35,910 bases of DNA from Sphingomonas bacterium (GTDB lineage: Bacteria; Pseudomonadota; Alphaproteobacteria; Sphingomonadales; Sphingomonadaceae), in NCBI RefSeq assembly GCF_028292925.1, contig NZ_JAQGLK010000014.1, positions 1 to 35,910 of the forward strand, written 5' to 3'. A program made the translations under genes and the position numbers. Positions within the stretch are counted from its first letter, which is position 1. Every line of letters starts with the position of its first letter. Of the stretch, positions 7,059 through 14,538 are shown in pieces. A model generated the notes under the pieces. The model did not search any database. It had not been told where the DNA came from and was given only the letters and a program-made list of their open reading frames with translations.

Positions 7059-8648
7059 GTGCATGACGCCGCGGTGGACGATCTTACCGCCGATTTCATT
7101 ATAGAACTTCGCCAGCTGCTGGAGGCAACGGCGGGGGACATCGCCGATTGGGCGGAGTCGCCCGACGATCCCCGGCGGATCGACGCCATATTCCGGCTGG
7201 TCCACCGCATCAAAGGCAGCAGCGGCGCGGCCGGGTTGCCGCGCCTCGTCCGTCTCGCCCACGCCGTGGAGGATGTGCTGGCGGCCGTGCGGGCTGCCCG
7301 GCGAGCTGCGGACCCGGAGCTTGTCACCTGCGTGCGCGCGCTGCTCGACAGGATCGACGAGGTAGCGGCGGCGATGGCATCGGGCGAGGGGCTGGATGCG
7401 GCTGAGGACGATCGCCTGCTGGCCTCCGTCCGCGGCGGGACGCCCCTTGATCCTGCGACGCCGGCCGGGCCGGCCGAGCCTGCACCGCCACGCACGATCC
7501 GCCTGAACGTCGATCTGGTCGACCGGCTGATGCGCGTCGCCGCCGGGCTGGCCACCGCGCGCGATCGCCTCGGCCGGGATCTCGGGACTCCCGGCGCCGC
7601 TGCCGCGTTCGCCGCGCTCTCGGCGGGGATCGACGAGATGGACGCGGCGATCTCCGGCACCCGGGTTCAGCGGCTCGATCATCTGTTTGCCGCCTTGCCG
7701 CGCATGGTACGCGAACTGGCGGGCGAACTCGGCCGCGAGGTCGTGCTGGAAATGGCCGGCGGGGAGATCGAGCTGGACCGCGATCTGATCGCCGCGATCC
7801 GCGATCCGCTCGTCCACATCGTCCGCAACGCCGTCGATCATGGCATCGCCCTGCCGGAGGTGCGCCGCGCCGCCGGCAAACCCTCGGCCGGCACCCTTCA
7901 CGTCTCCGGCCGGATCGAGAACAATCAGATCGTGCTGGAGGCCGCCGACGACGGCAACGGCATCGATGCCGACCGGGTTGCCGCACAGGCGATCGCCGCC
8001 GGAATCCTGACCCCGCTGCAAGTCGCCCGGCTGAGCCGTTCGCGCCGTCTGGCGTTGATCTTCACCCCCGGACTTTCCACCGCGCCCGCCGTCACCACCG
8101 TCTCCGGGCGAGGCGTCGGGCTGGACGTGGTGCGCACCGGCATCGAAAATGCCGGCGGCACGGTGGAGATCGAGACGGAAGCCGGGGTGGGAACGCGGGT
8201 GCGGCTCAAGCTGCCGCTCCGCGCTGCCTCCGTCGCACCTGCGCCGATCACGGCAGTGGCGCCGGTGCCTGCCCCCCCGGTACGCAAGACCTGCCTGGTG
8301 GTGGACGATTCGCGGGTGGTCCGCACAGTTGCCCGCTATATGCTCGAGGGGCTGGATTTCACCGTCGAGGAGGCGGTGGACGGCGAGGACGGGCTGGACC
8401 GTTGCCGCGATATGCACCCCGATGTCATCCTGCTCGATCGCAACATGCCGGGGATGGACGGCATAGCTTTCCTGCGGGAGATCGGCCGCGGCGGATTCGG
8501 CCAGCGCCCCAAGATCCTGTTCTGCACCGCCGACAACGACGCTGCCAGCCTGCGCGAGGCGATGGCGGCAGGGGCGGATGCGCTGGTGCTGAAGCCTTTC
8601 GACCGTCAGACGCTCCATGCTCAGCTGGCTGCAGTGGGCGCAGCCTGA
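7059..8648 (+). CDS. CheA-like hybrid histidine kinase with C-terminal receiver, no CheW domain
   Basis: A 529-residue signalling protein. Residues 10-110 form an Hpt/P1 domain with the phospho-acceptor H49 in LVHRIKGSSGAAG. Residues 160-395 are a CheA-type dimerisation and ATPase unit: N box PLVHIVRNAVDHGI (H253, N257), G1 box DDGNGID, G2 box GRGVGLDVV. A linker rich in Ala and Pro leads to a receiver domain at about 410-529 with D460 in VILLDRNMPGMDG and a lysine in LVLKPF. The CheW-binding P5 domain that couples CheA to chemoreceptors is missing and the receiver takes its place. The start is GTG at 7059. Neighbouring chpT suggests a phosphorelay feeding CtrA-type regulators rather than chemotaxis, which is an inference. 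Confidence 0.9.
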   Translation: MHDAAVDDLTADFIIELRQLLEATAGDIADWAESPDDPRRIDAIFRLVHRIKGSSGAAGLPRLVRLAHAVEDVLAAVRAARRAADPELVTCVRALLDRIDEVAAAMASGEGLDAAEDDRLLASVRGGTPLDPATPAGPAEPAPPRTIRLNVDLVDRLMRVAAGLATARDRLGRDLGTPGAAAAFAALSAGIDEMDAAISGTRVQRLDHLFAALPRMVRELAGELGREVVLEMAGGEIELDRDLIAAIRDPLVHIVRNAVDHGIALPEVRRAAGKPSAGTLHVSGRIENNQIVLEAADDGNGIDADRVAAQAIAAGILTPLQVARLSRSRRLALIFTPGLSTAPAVTTVSGRGVGLDVVRTGIENAGGTVEIETEAGVGTRVRLKLPLRAASVAPAPITAVAPVPAPPVRKTCLVVDDSRVVRTVARYMLEGLDFTVEEAVDGEDGLDRCRDMHPDVILLDRNMPGMDGIAFLREIGRGGFGQRPKILFCTADNDAASLREAMAAGADALVLKPFDRQTLHAQLAAVGAA

Positions 8649-8760
8649 TCGTCGCGCGTACAACCCGCTTGACGGCGCCCGTCCGCTCGGGCCGAAGTGC
8701 GGTCATGATCGCTGCCGTTCCAATCGCATGGGGCCATGCCCGCCCGATACCTGCCGCCGC

Positions 8761-9501
8761 ATGGCAACCCGCATGAACGTGATCATCGATACACCGTCCC
8801 CCAACCAGGACGAGCGCAGCCTGCCCGTAACGTTGCTGGTTCTCCACTATACGGGGATGCAGGATGCCGCGGCGGCGATCGCCCGCCTGACCGATCCCGA
8901 GGCCAAGGTGTCCAGCCACTATCTGGTCGCGGAGGACGGGCAGATCCTGCGCATGGTGCCCGAGGATCGCCGCGCCTGGCATGCCGGACGATCGCACTGG
9001 CGCGGGATCGACGACATCAATTCGGCCAGCATCGGCATCGAGATCGTCAATCCGGGGCACGACATCGGCTACCGCCCCTTCCCGGAGGCGCAGATGAGCG
9101 CGCTGATCCCGCTGATGGCCGATATCGTCGATCGCCACGGCATCACCCGCGGCAACATCGTCGGCCATTCGGATGTGGCACCCGCCCGCAAGATCGATCC
9201 CGGCGAGCTGTTCGATTGGGAGCGGCTGGCGCGGCTGCGGCTCGCGCTGCCCCGCCCGCGCAGGCCCCTGACCGATCCGCACTGGAGCGACGGCGGGTTC
9301 CTCCTCGCGCTCGGCCGCTTCGGCTACGACACGCTCGACGGGCCGGCCGCGGTGCGGGCCTTCCAGCGCCGTTTCCGACCGGAGACGATCGACGGCGTGA
9401 TCGATGGCGAATGCCGCGCCATCCTCCTCTCCCTCCTCACCGGCGGCGACAAGGGGGCGGAGCGGCGCGCGGTGGGCGATGCGACGCAGGGGCGTTCCTG
9501 A
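8761..9501 (+). CDS. ampD: N-acetylmuramoyl-L-alanine amidase, AmpD-like, with peptidoglycan-binding domain
   Basis: A 246-residue Amidase_2 enzyme that cuts the bond between MurNAc and L-Ala, as in recycling of anhydro-muropeptides. Zinc ligands are H29 in VLHYTGM, H136 in GHSDVAPARKIDPG, and D146 in the same block; K144 is the usual catalytic lysine. The WHAG and IGIEIVNPGH blocks are also present. The last 70 residues form a peptidoglycan-binding-1 domain (FGYDTLDGPAAVRAFQRRF). No signal peptide is seen, so a cytoplasmic recycling role is likely. The ATG at 8761 is used; the ATG at 8773 is an equal alternative. No ampR or beta-lactamase gene lies nearby, so the symbol rests on the domain match alone. 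Confidence 0.88.
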   Translation: MATRMNVIIDTPSPNQDERSLPVTLLVLHYTGMQDAAAAIARLTDPEAKVSSHYLVAEDGQILRMVPEDRRAWHAGRSHWRGIDDINSASIGIEIVNPGHDIGYRPFPEAQMSALIPLMADIVDRHGITRGNIVGHSDVAPARKIDPGELFDWERLARLRLALPRPRRPLTDPHWSDGGFLLALGRFGYDTLDGPAAVRAFQRRFRPETIDGVIDGECRAILLSLLTGGDKGAERRAVGDATQGRS

Positions 9502-9552
9502 CCGCGCCGGCGCGGGGTTGAGCAGCAGGCGCGGGGCTGGTACGCCGCGGCC

Positions 9553-9945
9553 GGCCAGAGGATCGGGCGGCCGCCGGCATGCGTGCATGCGGGAGGAAAG
9601 TCCGGGCTCCAAGGAGTGACGGTGCCGGGTAACGCCCGGCGGGGGCGACCCCAGGGAAAGTGCAACAGAAAGCATACCGCCCGGCGGATGTCCTTCGGGG
9701 CATTCCGGGTAAGGTCGAAAGGGTGCGGCAAGAGCGCACCGCGCGGCCGGTAACGATCGTGGCATGGAAAACCCCACCGGGAGCAAGACCGAATAGGGGC
9801 GGCGCATGGGCTTACTCCGCCCGGTCGCCCGGGTTGGTTGCTGGAGGCCGCGGGCAACCGTGGCCCTAGAGGAATGGTCGCCCATCCGTTCCGCGCCTGG
9901 CGCGGCACGGTGGACAGAACCCGGCTTACAGATCCTCTGGCCTAC
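9553..9945 (+). ncRNA. rnpB: RNase P RNA, bacterial type A
   Basis: The catalytic RNA that removes 5' leaders from tRNA precursors. The universal core is easy to find: GAGGAAAGTCCGGGCTCC near 9592-9609, AGGGAAAGTGCAACAGAAAG near 9653-9672, the GGTAAG segment near 9709, AGAGGAATGGTCGCC near 9868, and ACAGAACCCGGCTTA near 9914-9928. The ends are set by the P1 helix: GGCCAGAGGATC at 9553-9564 pairs without mismatch with GATCCTCTGGCC at 9931-9942. Length of about 390 bases is normal. Open frames across this region on both strands are accidental. Confidence 0.97.
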
Positions 9946-10030
9946 ATGCCCGATCAAGGGCACATTCGCCGGCCACAGCGGCCGGGGAGGCGATAGCCAG
10001 TGTCGCCGATTGCGGCTAAGGGCCCGTCCG

Positions 10031-10573
10031 ATGGTCAAATCTTCGCGATCGAACGACTGGGGATTTCCCCGCTGGCGTGGCTATGGCACCGATCGTGGCG
10101 CCGCGACCGTGCGGATGTGCGACCGCGACGGCTGCGGCGAGCCGGGGGACCGGCCCGCGCCGAAATCCCCCAACAGCCCCGAACGCTGGTACTTTTGCGA
10201 GGCGCATGCCGCCGAATACAATCGCAACTGGAACTACTTTCAGGGGCTCAGCGCCGAGGAGGCCGCCGCGCGCGAGGCGGACGAGCGCCGCACCGCATCG
10301 GGCTATACCGCCTCCGCGCACCATGCCTGGGGCGGGCCGGGAGATGGCACGCGATCACGTGACGAAATCCGTGCCCTCGCCGTGCTGGAGGTGGAGACCG
10401 ACGCCGATTTCGAGACGATCAAGACGGCATGGCGGCGCTTGGCCAAGGCCAACCACCCCGACGTCAACCAGGGCGATGCCGAGGCCGCCGAACGCTTCCG
10501 TGCCGTGCAGGCGGCGTTCGACGTGCTGCGCCGCGCCGAGGAGCGCAATGCCGGCATGAAGCCTCCGGCATGA
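10031..10573 (+). CDS. J-domain protein with N-terminal zinc-ribbon-like region
   Basis: A 180-residue protein with a C-terminal J domain at about 115-178, including the HPD tripeptide (142-144, KANHPDVNQGD) that stimulates DnaK ATPase. The J domain is at the C-terminus, unlike DnaJ, and no G/F region or DnaJ zinc-finger repeats follow. The N-terminal part carries C30, C35, C56 and H59 (MCDRDGCGEPG and FCEAHAAEY), which could bind one zinc. This architecture is common as a conserved gene in alphaproteobacteria; its client is unknown. The ATG at 10031 is chosen because it begins the recognisable protein and leaves rnpB free. Confidence 0.88.
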   Translation: MVKSSRSNDWGFPRWRGYGTDRGAATVRMCDRDGCGEPGDRPAPKSPNSPERWYFCEAHAAEYNRNWNYFQGLSAEEAAAREADERRTASGYTASAHHAWGGPGDGTRSRDEIRALAVLEVETDADFETIKTAWRRLAKANHPDVNQGDAEAAERFRAVQAAFDVLRRAEERNAGMKPPA

Positions 10574-10583
10574 TTCCGGCCCC

Positions 10584-10916
10584 GTGAAGCTTTCCGTCCG
10601 GTCCGACTGGCGGGCGGTGGTGCTCGTCTGCGGCAAATGTTCGCGCAAGGTGAAGGGCGGGTTCGGCGCCGATGGGCGGACCCCGCTGGCCAAGGCGCTG
10701 CGCAGGTTTGCGGGCAAGGGGAAGGGCCGCAAGGCCCCGGCCGGGGTGTTCGAGGTCTCGTGCCTGAAGGTCTGCCCCAAGCATGCGGTGACGGTGGTGG
10801 ACGGTGGGAATCCCGGCAAGTGGCTGATCGTACCGGCGGGAACCCCGGTGGCGACAGTGGCCGCGCAACTCGGCATCCGTGGAGCCGGCCCGGCGGCCGA
10901 TCAGCCCGCGGCGTAG
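10584..10916 (+). CDS. Thioredoxin-like (2Fe-2S) ferredoxin domain protein
   Basis: A 110-residue protein with four cysteines in the pattern C16-x2-C19 ... C60-x3-C64 (VCGKCSRKV and SCLKVCPKHAVTV), which matches thioredoxin-like 2Fe-2S ferredoxins. A basic linker (KGKGRK) separates the two cysteine pairs. The start is a GTG at 10584, ten bases after the J-domain gene stops, so the two are probably co-transcribed. Its 3' end overlaps the convergent sufE by 16 bases. SufE serves iron-sulfur cluster assembly, but with opposite orientation the link is only suggestive. The redox partner is unknown. Confidence 0.8.
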   Translation: MKLSVRSDWRAVVLVCGKCSRKVKGGFGADGRTPLAKALRRFAGKGKGRKAPAGVFEVSCLKVCPKHAVTVVDGGNPGKWLIVPAGTPVATVAAQLGIRGAGPAADQPAA

Positions 10917-11317
10917 CGTTCGGCGGTCGCGCGAATCAGCCCGATCATGTTCGGAATGCCCTGCGTCCGGTTCGAGCTCAGCTGGTTCTTCAGGTCGAAG
11001 GGCGCGAGTGCGGCGGAGATGTCCGTCGCCGCAATCTCGGCCGCCGAACGGTCCTGCACGGTCAGCAGCACCAGCGCGATGATGCCCTTGGTAATCGCCG
11101 CGTTCGAATCGGCCAGAAAGTGCAGCTGCTCGGCGGCGCCTGTGGGATAGACCCACACCGATGCGGAACAGCCCCGTACGAGCGTGGCATCGGTCTTGAG
11201 CGCCTCCGGCATCGGCTCCAGCGCGCGGCCGAGATCGATCAGCAGGCGGTAGCGATCGTCGGCCTCGAGCAGCTCATATTCGTCGAGCGTATCGGCGAGC
11301 GTTGATGGTGCGGACAT
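10901..11317 (-). CDS. sufE: SufE family cysteine desulfurase sulfur acceptor
   Basis: A 138-residue SufE protein. It accepts persulfide sulfur from SufS on the conserved cysteine C50 (LVRGCSASVWVYP) and hands it to the SufBCD scaffold. The central block DSNAAITKGIIALVLL and the C-terminal helix with RTQGIPNMIGLI are typical. Length matches the family. No other suf gene is in the window. The start ATG (11315-11317) lies 67 bases downstream of the last psp-operon-like gene on the same strand, so read-through from the psp transcript is possible. Confidence 0.94.
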   Translation of the reverse strand: MSAPSTLADTLDEYELLEADDRYRLLIDLGRALEPMPEALKTDATLVRGCSASVWVYPTGAAEQLHFLADSNAAITKGIIALVLLTVQDRSAAEIAATDISAALAPFDLKNQLSSNRTQGIPNMIGLIRATAERYAAG

Positions 11318-11384
11318 GGCCCAGGCGGCTAGCAGAGGATCGGCCGCCGGTGAACCCCGGCCCGGCCCGGCGCGATCGTCCGGC

Positions 11385-11621
11385 CTAATAATCGACGCCT
11401 GCCGCGATCGCCTCCAGCTTGCGGATCCGCTCCTTCAGGTCCGCAATCTCGATACGGGCAACCGCCGGGGGCGGGGCGGCGTCGGCGCGACGGGCGTCGA
11501 TCTCGGCGCGCTTCAGCTCCAGCCAGCCTTGCCAGCCGCGCAGCAGCGCCGCCGCCGCGATGATCAGCCCGACCAGCGACGTGGCGGCGATCGTCACCAA
11601 CAGGATGGGATCGGTGGGCAT
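11385..11621 (-). CDS. Small membrane protein with coiled-coil tail, psp-linked
   Basis: A 78-residue protein not matched to a named family. Residues 6-28 form one hydrophobic helix (PILLVTIAATSLVGLIIAAA). The rest is charged, with an Ala/Pro hinge near 49-55 and a heptad-like stretch ADLKERIRKLEAI near the end. The layout (short N-terminal membrane anchor, cytoplasmic coiled coil) is the same as PspB. GGGGAAGGA lies six bases before the ATG. It is the last of five same-strand genes starting with pspA, 21 bases after its neighbour, so it is probably part of the envelope-stress operon; its role is unknown. Confidence 0.75.
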   Translation of the reverse strand: MPTDPILLVTIAATSLVGLIIAAAALLRGWQGWLELKRAEIDARRADAAPPPAVARIEIADLKERIRKLEAIAAGVDY

Positions 11622-11642
11622 GGCGGATCCTTCCCCTTTCGC

Positions 11643-11906
11643 TCAATCGATGCGGCGGAGCGCGTCGATCTCGCGTTCCAGTTCGCTGCCGCGGCTGTGC
11701 GCGTCGGTGGCGATCCGCTCCAGCACCGCGACACGCTCCTTCAACGCGCGCAATTCGTCGCGCAGGCGATCGGCATCGGGATCGCGGATCGGCATCTCGT
11801 CGCCGTGGCGGTTGCGGACGATGCCGTGCTTGGCCCGCTGAAGACGGGTGAACGAAACGATACCGACGATCGCCACAACCATCAGGAAAGGCGCGAACTC
11901 GACCAC
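11643..11906 (-). CDS. PspB-like membrane/coiled-coil protein
   Basis: An 87-residue protein. Residues 3-20 form a membrane helix (EFAPFLMVVAIVGIVSF). The C-terminal half is a charged coiled coil with LKERVAVLERIATD and the tail EREIDALRRID. This resembles the PspB C-terminal region and also the end of PspC next door (AAEIDALR). I choose the GTG at 11904-11906 because GAGGAG lies seven bases upstream; a TTG at 11930 would add eight residues but would place that ribosome-binding site inside the gene. It lies 44 bases after pspC. A second PspB-type sensor is plausible but unproven. Confidence 0.78.
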   Translation of the reverse strand: MVEFAPFLMVVAIVGIVSFTRLQRAKHGIVRNRHGDEMPIRDPDADRLRDELRALKERVAVLERIATDAHSRGSELEREIDALRRID

Positions 11907-11950
11907 TGACTTGCTCCTCGGTTCGGTCAACTGGGGACAGGCAACGCCGA

Positions 11951-12334
11951 TCAGCGCAGCGCGTCGATCTCGGCGGCAAGGCGGCTATTGTGGCTGGTGA
12001 CGTATGTCTCGACGTCGGCGAGCCGGCGATCGATGTCGCGGAAGCTGGCGCGTACGCTGCGCACGGTCGCACTCGGCCGGGCACGGACGCCCTGCCAGAA
12101 CCTGGTCTCCGCCGGATCGGCATCGTAGAATTCGCGCGGCTTGTCGTGCGCCAACCAGCCGAGCACCAGATAGGCGACGACGGAAACCGGGCCGAGCGCG
12201 AAGACGGTGAGCAGCACGATGCCGACCCGCACCAGCGTCAGATCGACGCCGGTATAATCCGCAAGGCCAGCGCACACGCCAAGGAACTTGCCTTCGCGCT
12301 TGTCGAGATAGAATTTGGTGCGGCGGGCGGACAT
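11951..12334 (-). CDS. pspC: Phage shock protein PspC
   Basis: A 127-residue inner-membrane protein with a PspC domain. Residues 8-65 hold the block LDKREGKFLGVCAGLADYTG, then a hydrophobic helix (VRVGIVLLTVFALGPVSVVA) and the typical LGWLAHDKP. In enterobacteria PspB and PspC relay membrane damage to PspA, which releases PspF. The C-terminal half is a coiled coil that ends EIDALR and is longer than in short PspC forms. AGGAG is nine bases before the ATG at 12334. Third gene of the psp operon. Confidence 0.92.
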   Translation of the reverse strand: MSARRTKFYLDKREGKFLGVCAGLADYTGVDLTLVRVGIVLLTVFALGPVSVVAYLVLGWLAHDKPREFYDADPAETRFWQGVRARPSATVRSVRASFRDIDRRLADVETYVTSHNSRLAAEIDALR

Positions 12335-12377
12335 GATGTGGTTCTCCTTCCTGTTCGGTTTGATCGTTCCGGCGGGA

Positions 12378-12611
12378 TCAGCGTTCGCGATCCGGGCGCC
12401 ATTCGGGATTGTCGGCGGCGATGATCCGCTCGATCGAGCGCAGGCGTTCGTCGAGCCGGCGGGCCGTGTCGTGCAGCTCGTCGAGGAGATTTTCATCCTC
12501 GACGGTGAGCGATCCGGCGCGCTTCCACTGGGTGATGTAGTGGAAGATCAGCCACGGCAGCCCGATGAAGAGGATGGCGACCACCATGATCGGGAGAAAC
12601 ACGTCCTCCAT
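12378..12611 (-). CDS. pspB: Phage shock protein PspB
   Basis: A 77-residue protein of normal PspB length. A membrane helix covers residues 5-25 (FLPIMVVAILFIGLPWLIFH), followed by YITQWKRAG and a cytoplasmic coiled coil (LLDELHDTARRLDERLRSIERI) ending NPEWR, a conserved PspB tail. It works with PspC to sense envelope stress and control PspA. It begins three bases after the pspA stop, so translation is probably coupled. Confidence 0.93.
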   Translation of the reverse strand: MEDVFLPIMVVAILFIGLPWLIFHYITQWKRAGSLTVEDENLLDELHDTARRLDERLRSIERIIAADNPEWRPDRER

Positions 12612-12614
12612 CGA

Positions 12615-13292
12615 TCAGCCCTCCCGCGCCGTGCCGCCGAGGCGGGCCTTCAACGCCGCGAGTTCGGCATCCACCTTGTCGGCAGAGCGCAGCTCGGCGA
12701 TCTCCTCCTCCAGCGATTTCGGCGCGGCGCCCATCCCTGCGGCATCGGCGCGGCCCTCGGCCATGTCGACGCGGCGCTCCATCAGGTCGAAGCGTGAAAA
12801 CGCCTCGTCGATCTTGGGGCCGGCGTACATTTCACGCATCCGCGTGCGGTTGTGGGCGGATTCGAGCCGCGTGACGATCGAGTTCTGGCGGGCGCGGGCC
12901 TCGCGCAGCTTGGCCTGCAGCTTGCCGATGTCGGTCTCCGACGCCTTCAGCGAGCCATCGAGATCGGCGATGTCGTGGCTCAGCTGCTCGGCAAGGTCGC
13001 CCGCCTTCTGCTTTTCGACCAGGGCCGCCTTGGCAAGGTCCTCGCGGCCCTTGGACAGCGCCAGCTCGGCCTTCTCGGTCCAGCTCGACTGCACGGCCTC
13101 CAGCTTCCCGATCTGGCGGCGCATCTCCTTCTGGTCGGCGATCGTGCGTGCGGCGGAGGCACGGACCTCGACCAGAGTCTCCTCCATTTCGAGGATGATC
13201 ATGCGGATCATCTTCGCCGGGTCTTCGGCCTTGTCGAGCAGGTCGGTAACGTTCGCGGCGATGATGTCGCGGGTACGGGAGAAAATTCCCAT
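12615..13292 (-). CDS. pspA: Phage shock protein PspA
   Basis: A 225-residue PspA/IM30 protein: a peripheral inner-membrane protein that oligomerises to protect damaged membranes and holds PspF inactive when not needed. The N-terminus MGIFSRTRDIIAANVTDLLD is the amphipathic membrane-binding helix, followed by DPAKMIRMIILEMEE and long coiled coils to residue 200. Length is normal. A sigma-54 promoter (13380-13396) lies upstream, with an expected untranslated leader of about 75 bases. First gene of pspABC and two further small genes; pspF is divergent. Confidence 0.96.
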   Translation of the reverse strand: MGIFSRTRDIIAANVTDLLDKAEDPAKMIRMIILEMEETLVEVRASAARTIADQKEMRRQIGKLEAVQSSWTEKAELALSKGREDLAKAALVEKQKAGDLAEQLSHDIADLDGSLKASETDIGKLQAKLREARARQNSIVTRLESAHNRTRMREMYAGPKIDEAFSRFDLMERRVDMAEGRADAAGMGAAPKSLEEEIAELRSADKVDAELAALKARLGGTAREG

Positions 13293-13379
13293 CTAGCTCT
13301 ACTCCACTCGTGAAAGGGTGCCGCTTCCCTGAACCCCGGCTTTGCCAAGCCCCCGCTCAGGGCGGGGTTGCCTCCAGCT

Positions 13380-13396
13380 AAGCAGGAGCCGTGCCA
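13380..13396 (-). promoter_or_regulatory. Sigma-54 promoter of pspA
   Basis: Read on the minus strand the site is TGGCAC-GGCTC-CTGCTT. The consensus is TGGCAC-N5-TTGCW, so only one base of the -12 element differs, and the invariant GG and GC are exactly ten bases apart. It faces pspA, 88 bases upstream of the start, and the adjacent gene encodes the sigma-54 activator PspF. This is the arrangement known in enterobacteria. Confidence 0.8.
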
Positions 13397-13469
13397 AGTG
13401 CGCTGCGGCGCCTTTCCAGGAGATGCGTGCGCGCGACGGGGCAGCTTTCACGAAATCGGGTTGCGAAGC

Positions 13470-13488
13470 GTTGGCGAATTCTGCCAAC
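13470..13488. promoter_or_regulatory. Inverted repeat in front of pspF, candidate operator
   Basis: GTTGGC and GCCAAC flank seven bases (GAATTCT), a perfect 6-bp dyad ending eight bases before the pspF start. Related GCCAA pieces occur at about 13344 and 13393. The site lies 75-90 bases upstream of the pspA sigma-54 promoter, a distance usual for enhancer sites, so PspF binding and autoregulation are plausible. No published consensus was compared. Confidence 0.35.
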
Positions 13489-13495
13489 TATCGGG

Positions 13496-14530
<1,035 letters not shown>

Positions 14531-14538
14531 TCTTCCGC

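Noticed and set aside
7047-8663. 538-codon minus-strand frame opposite the CheA-like gene
   Set aside because: Arg/His/Gln/Gly-rich shadow without motifs; the plus-strand frame has every kinase box.
8425-10038. 537-codon minus-strand frame across the amidase and rnpB
   Set aside because: It runs through the RNase P RNA, whose structure is unmistakable, and has no recognisable domain.
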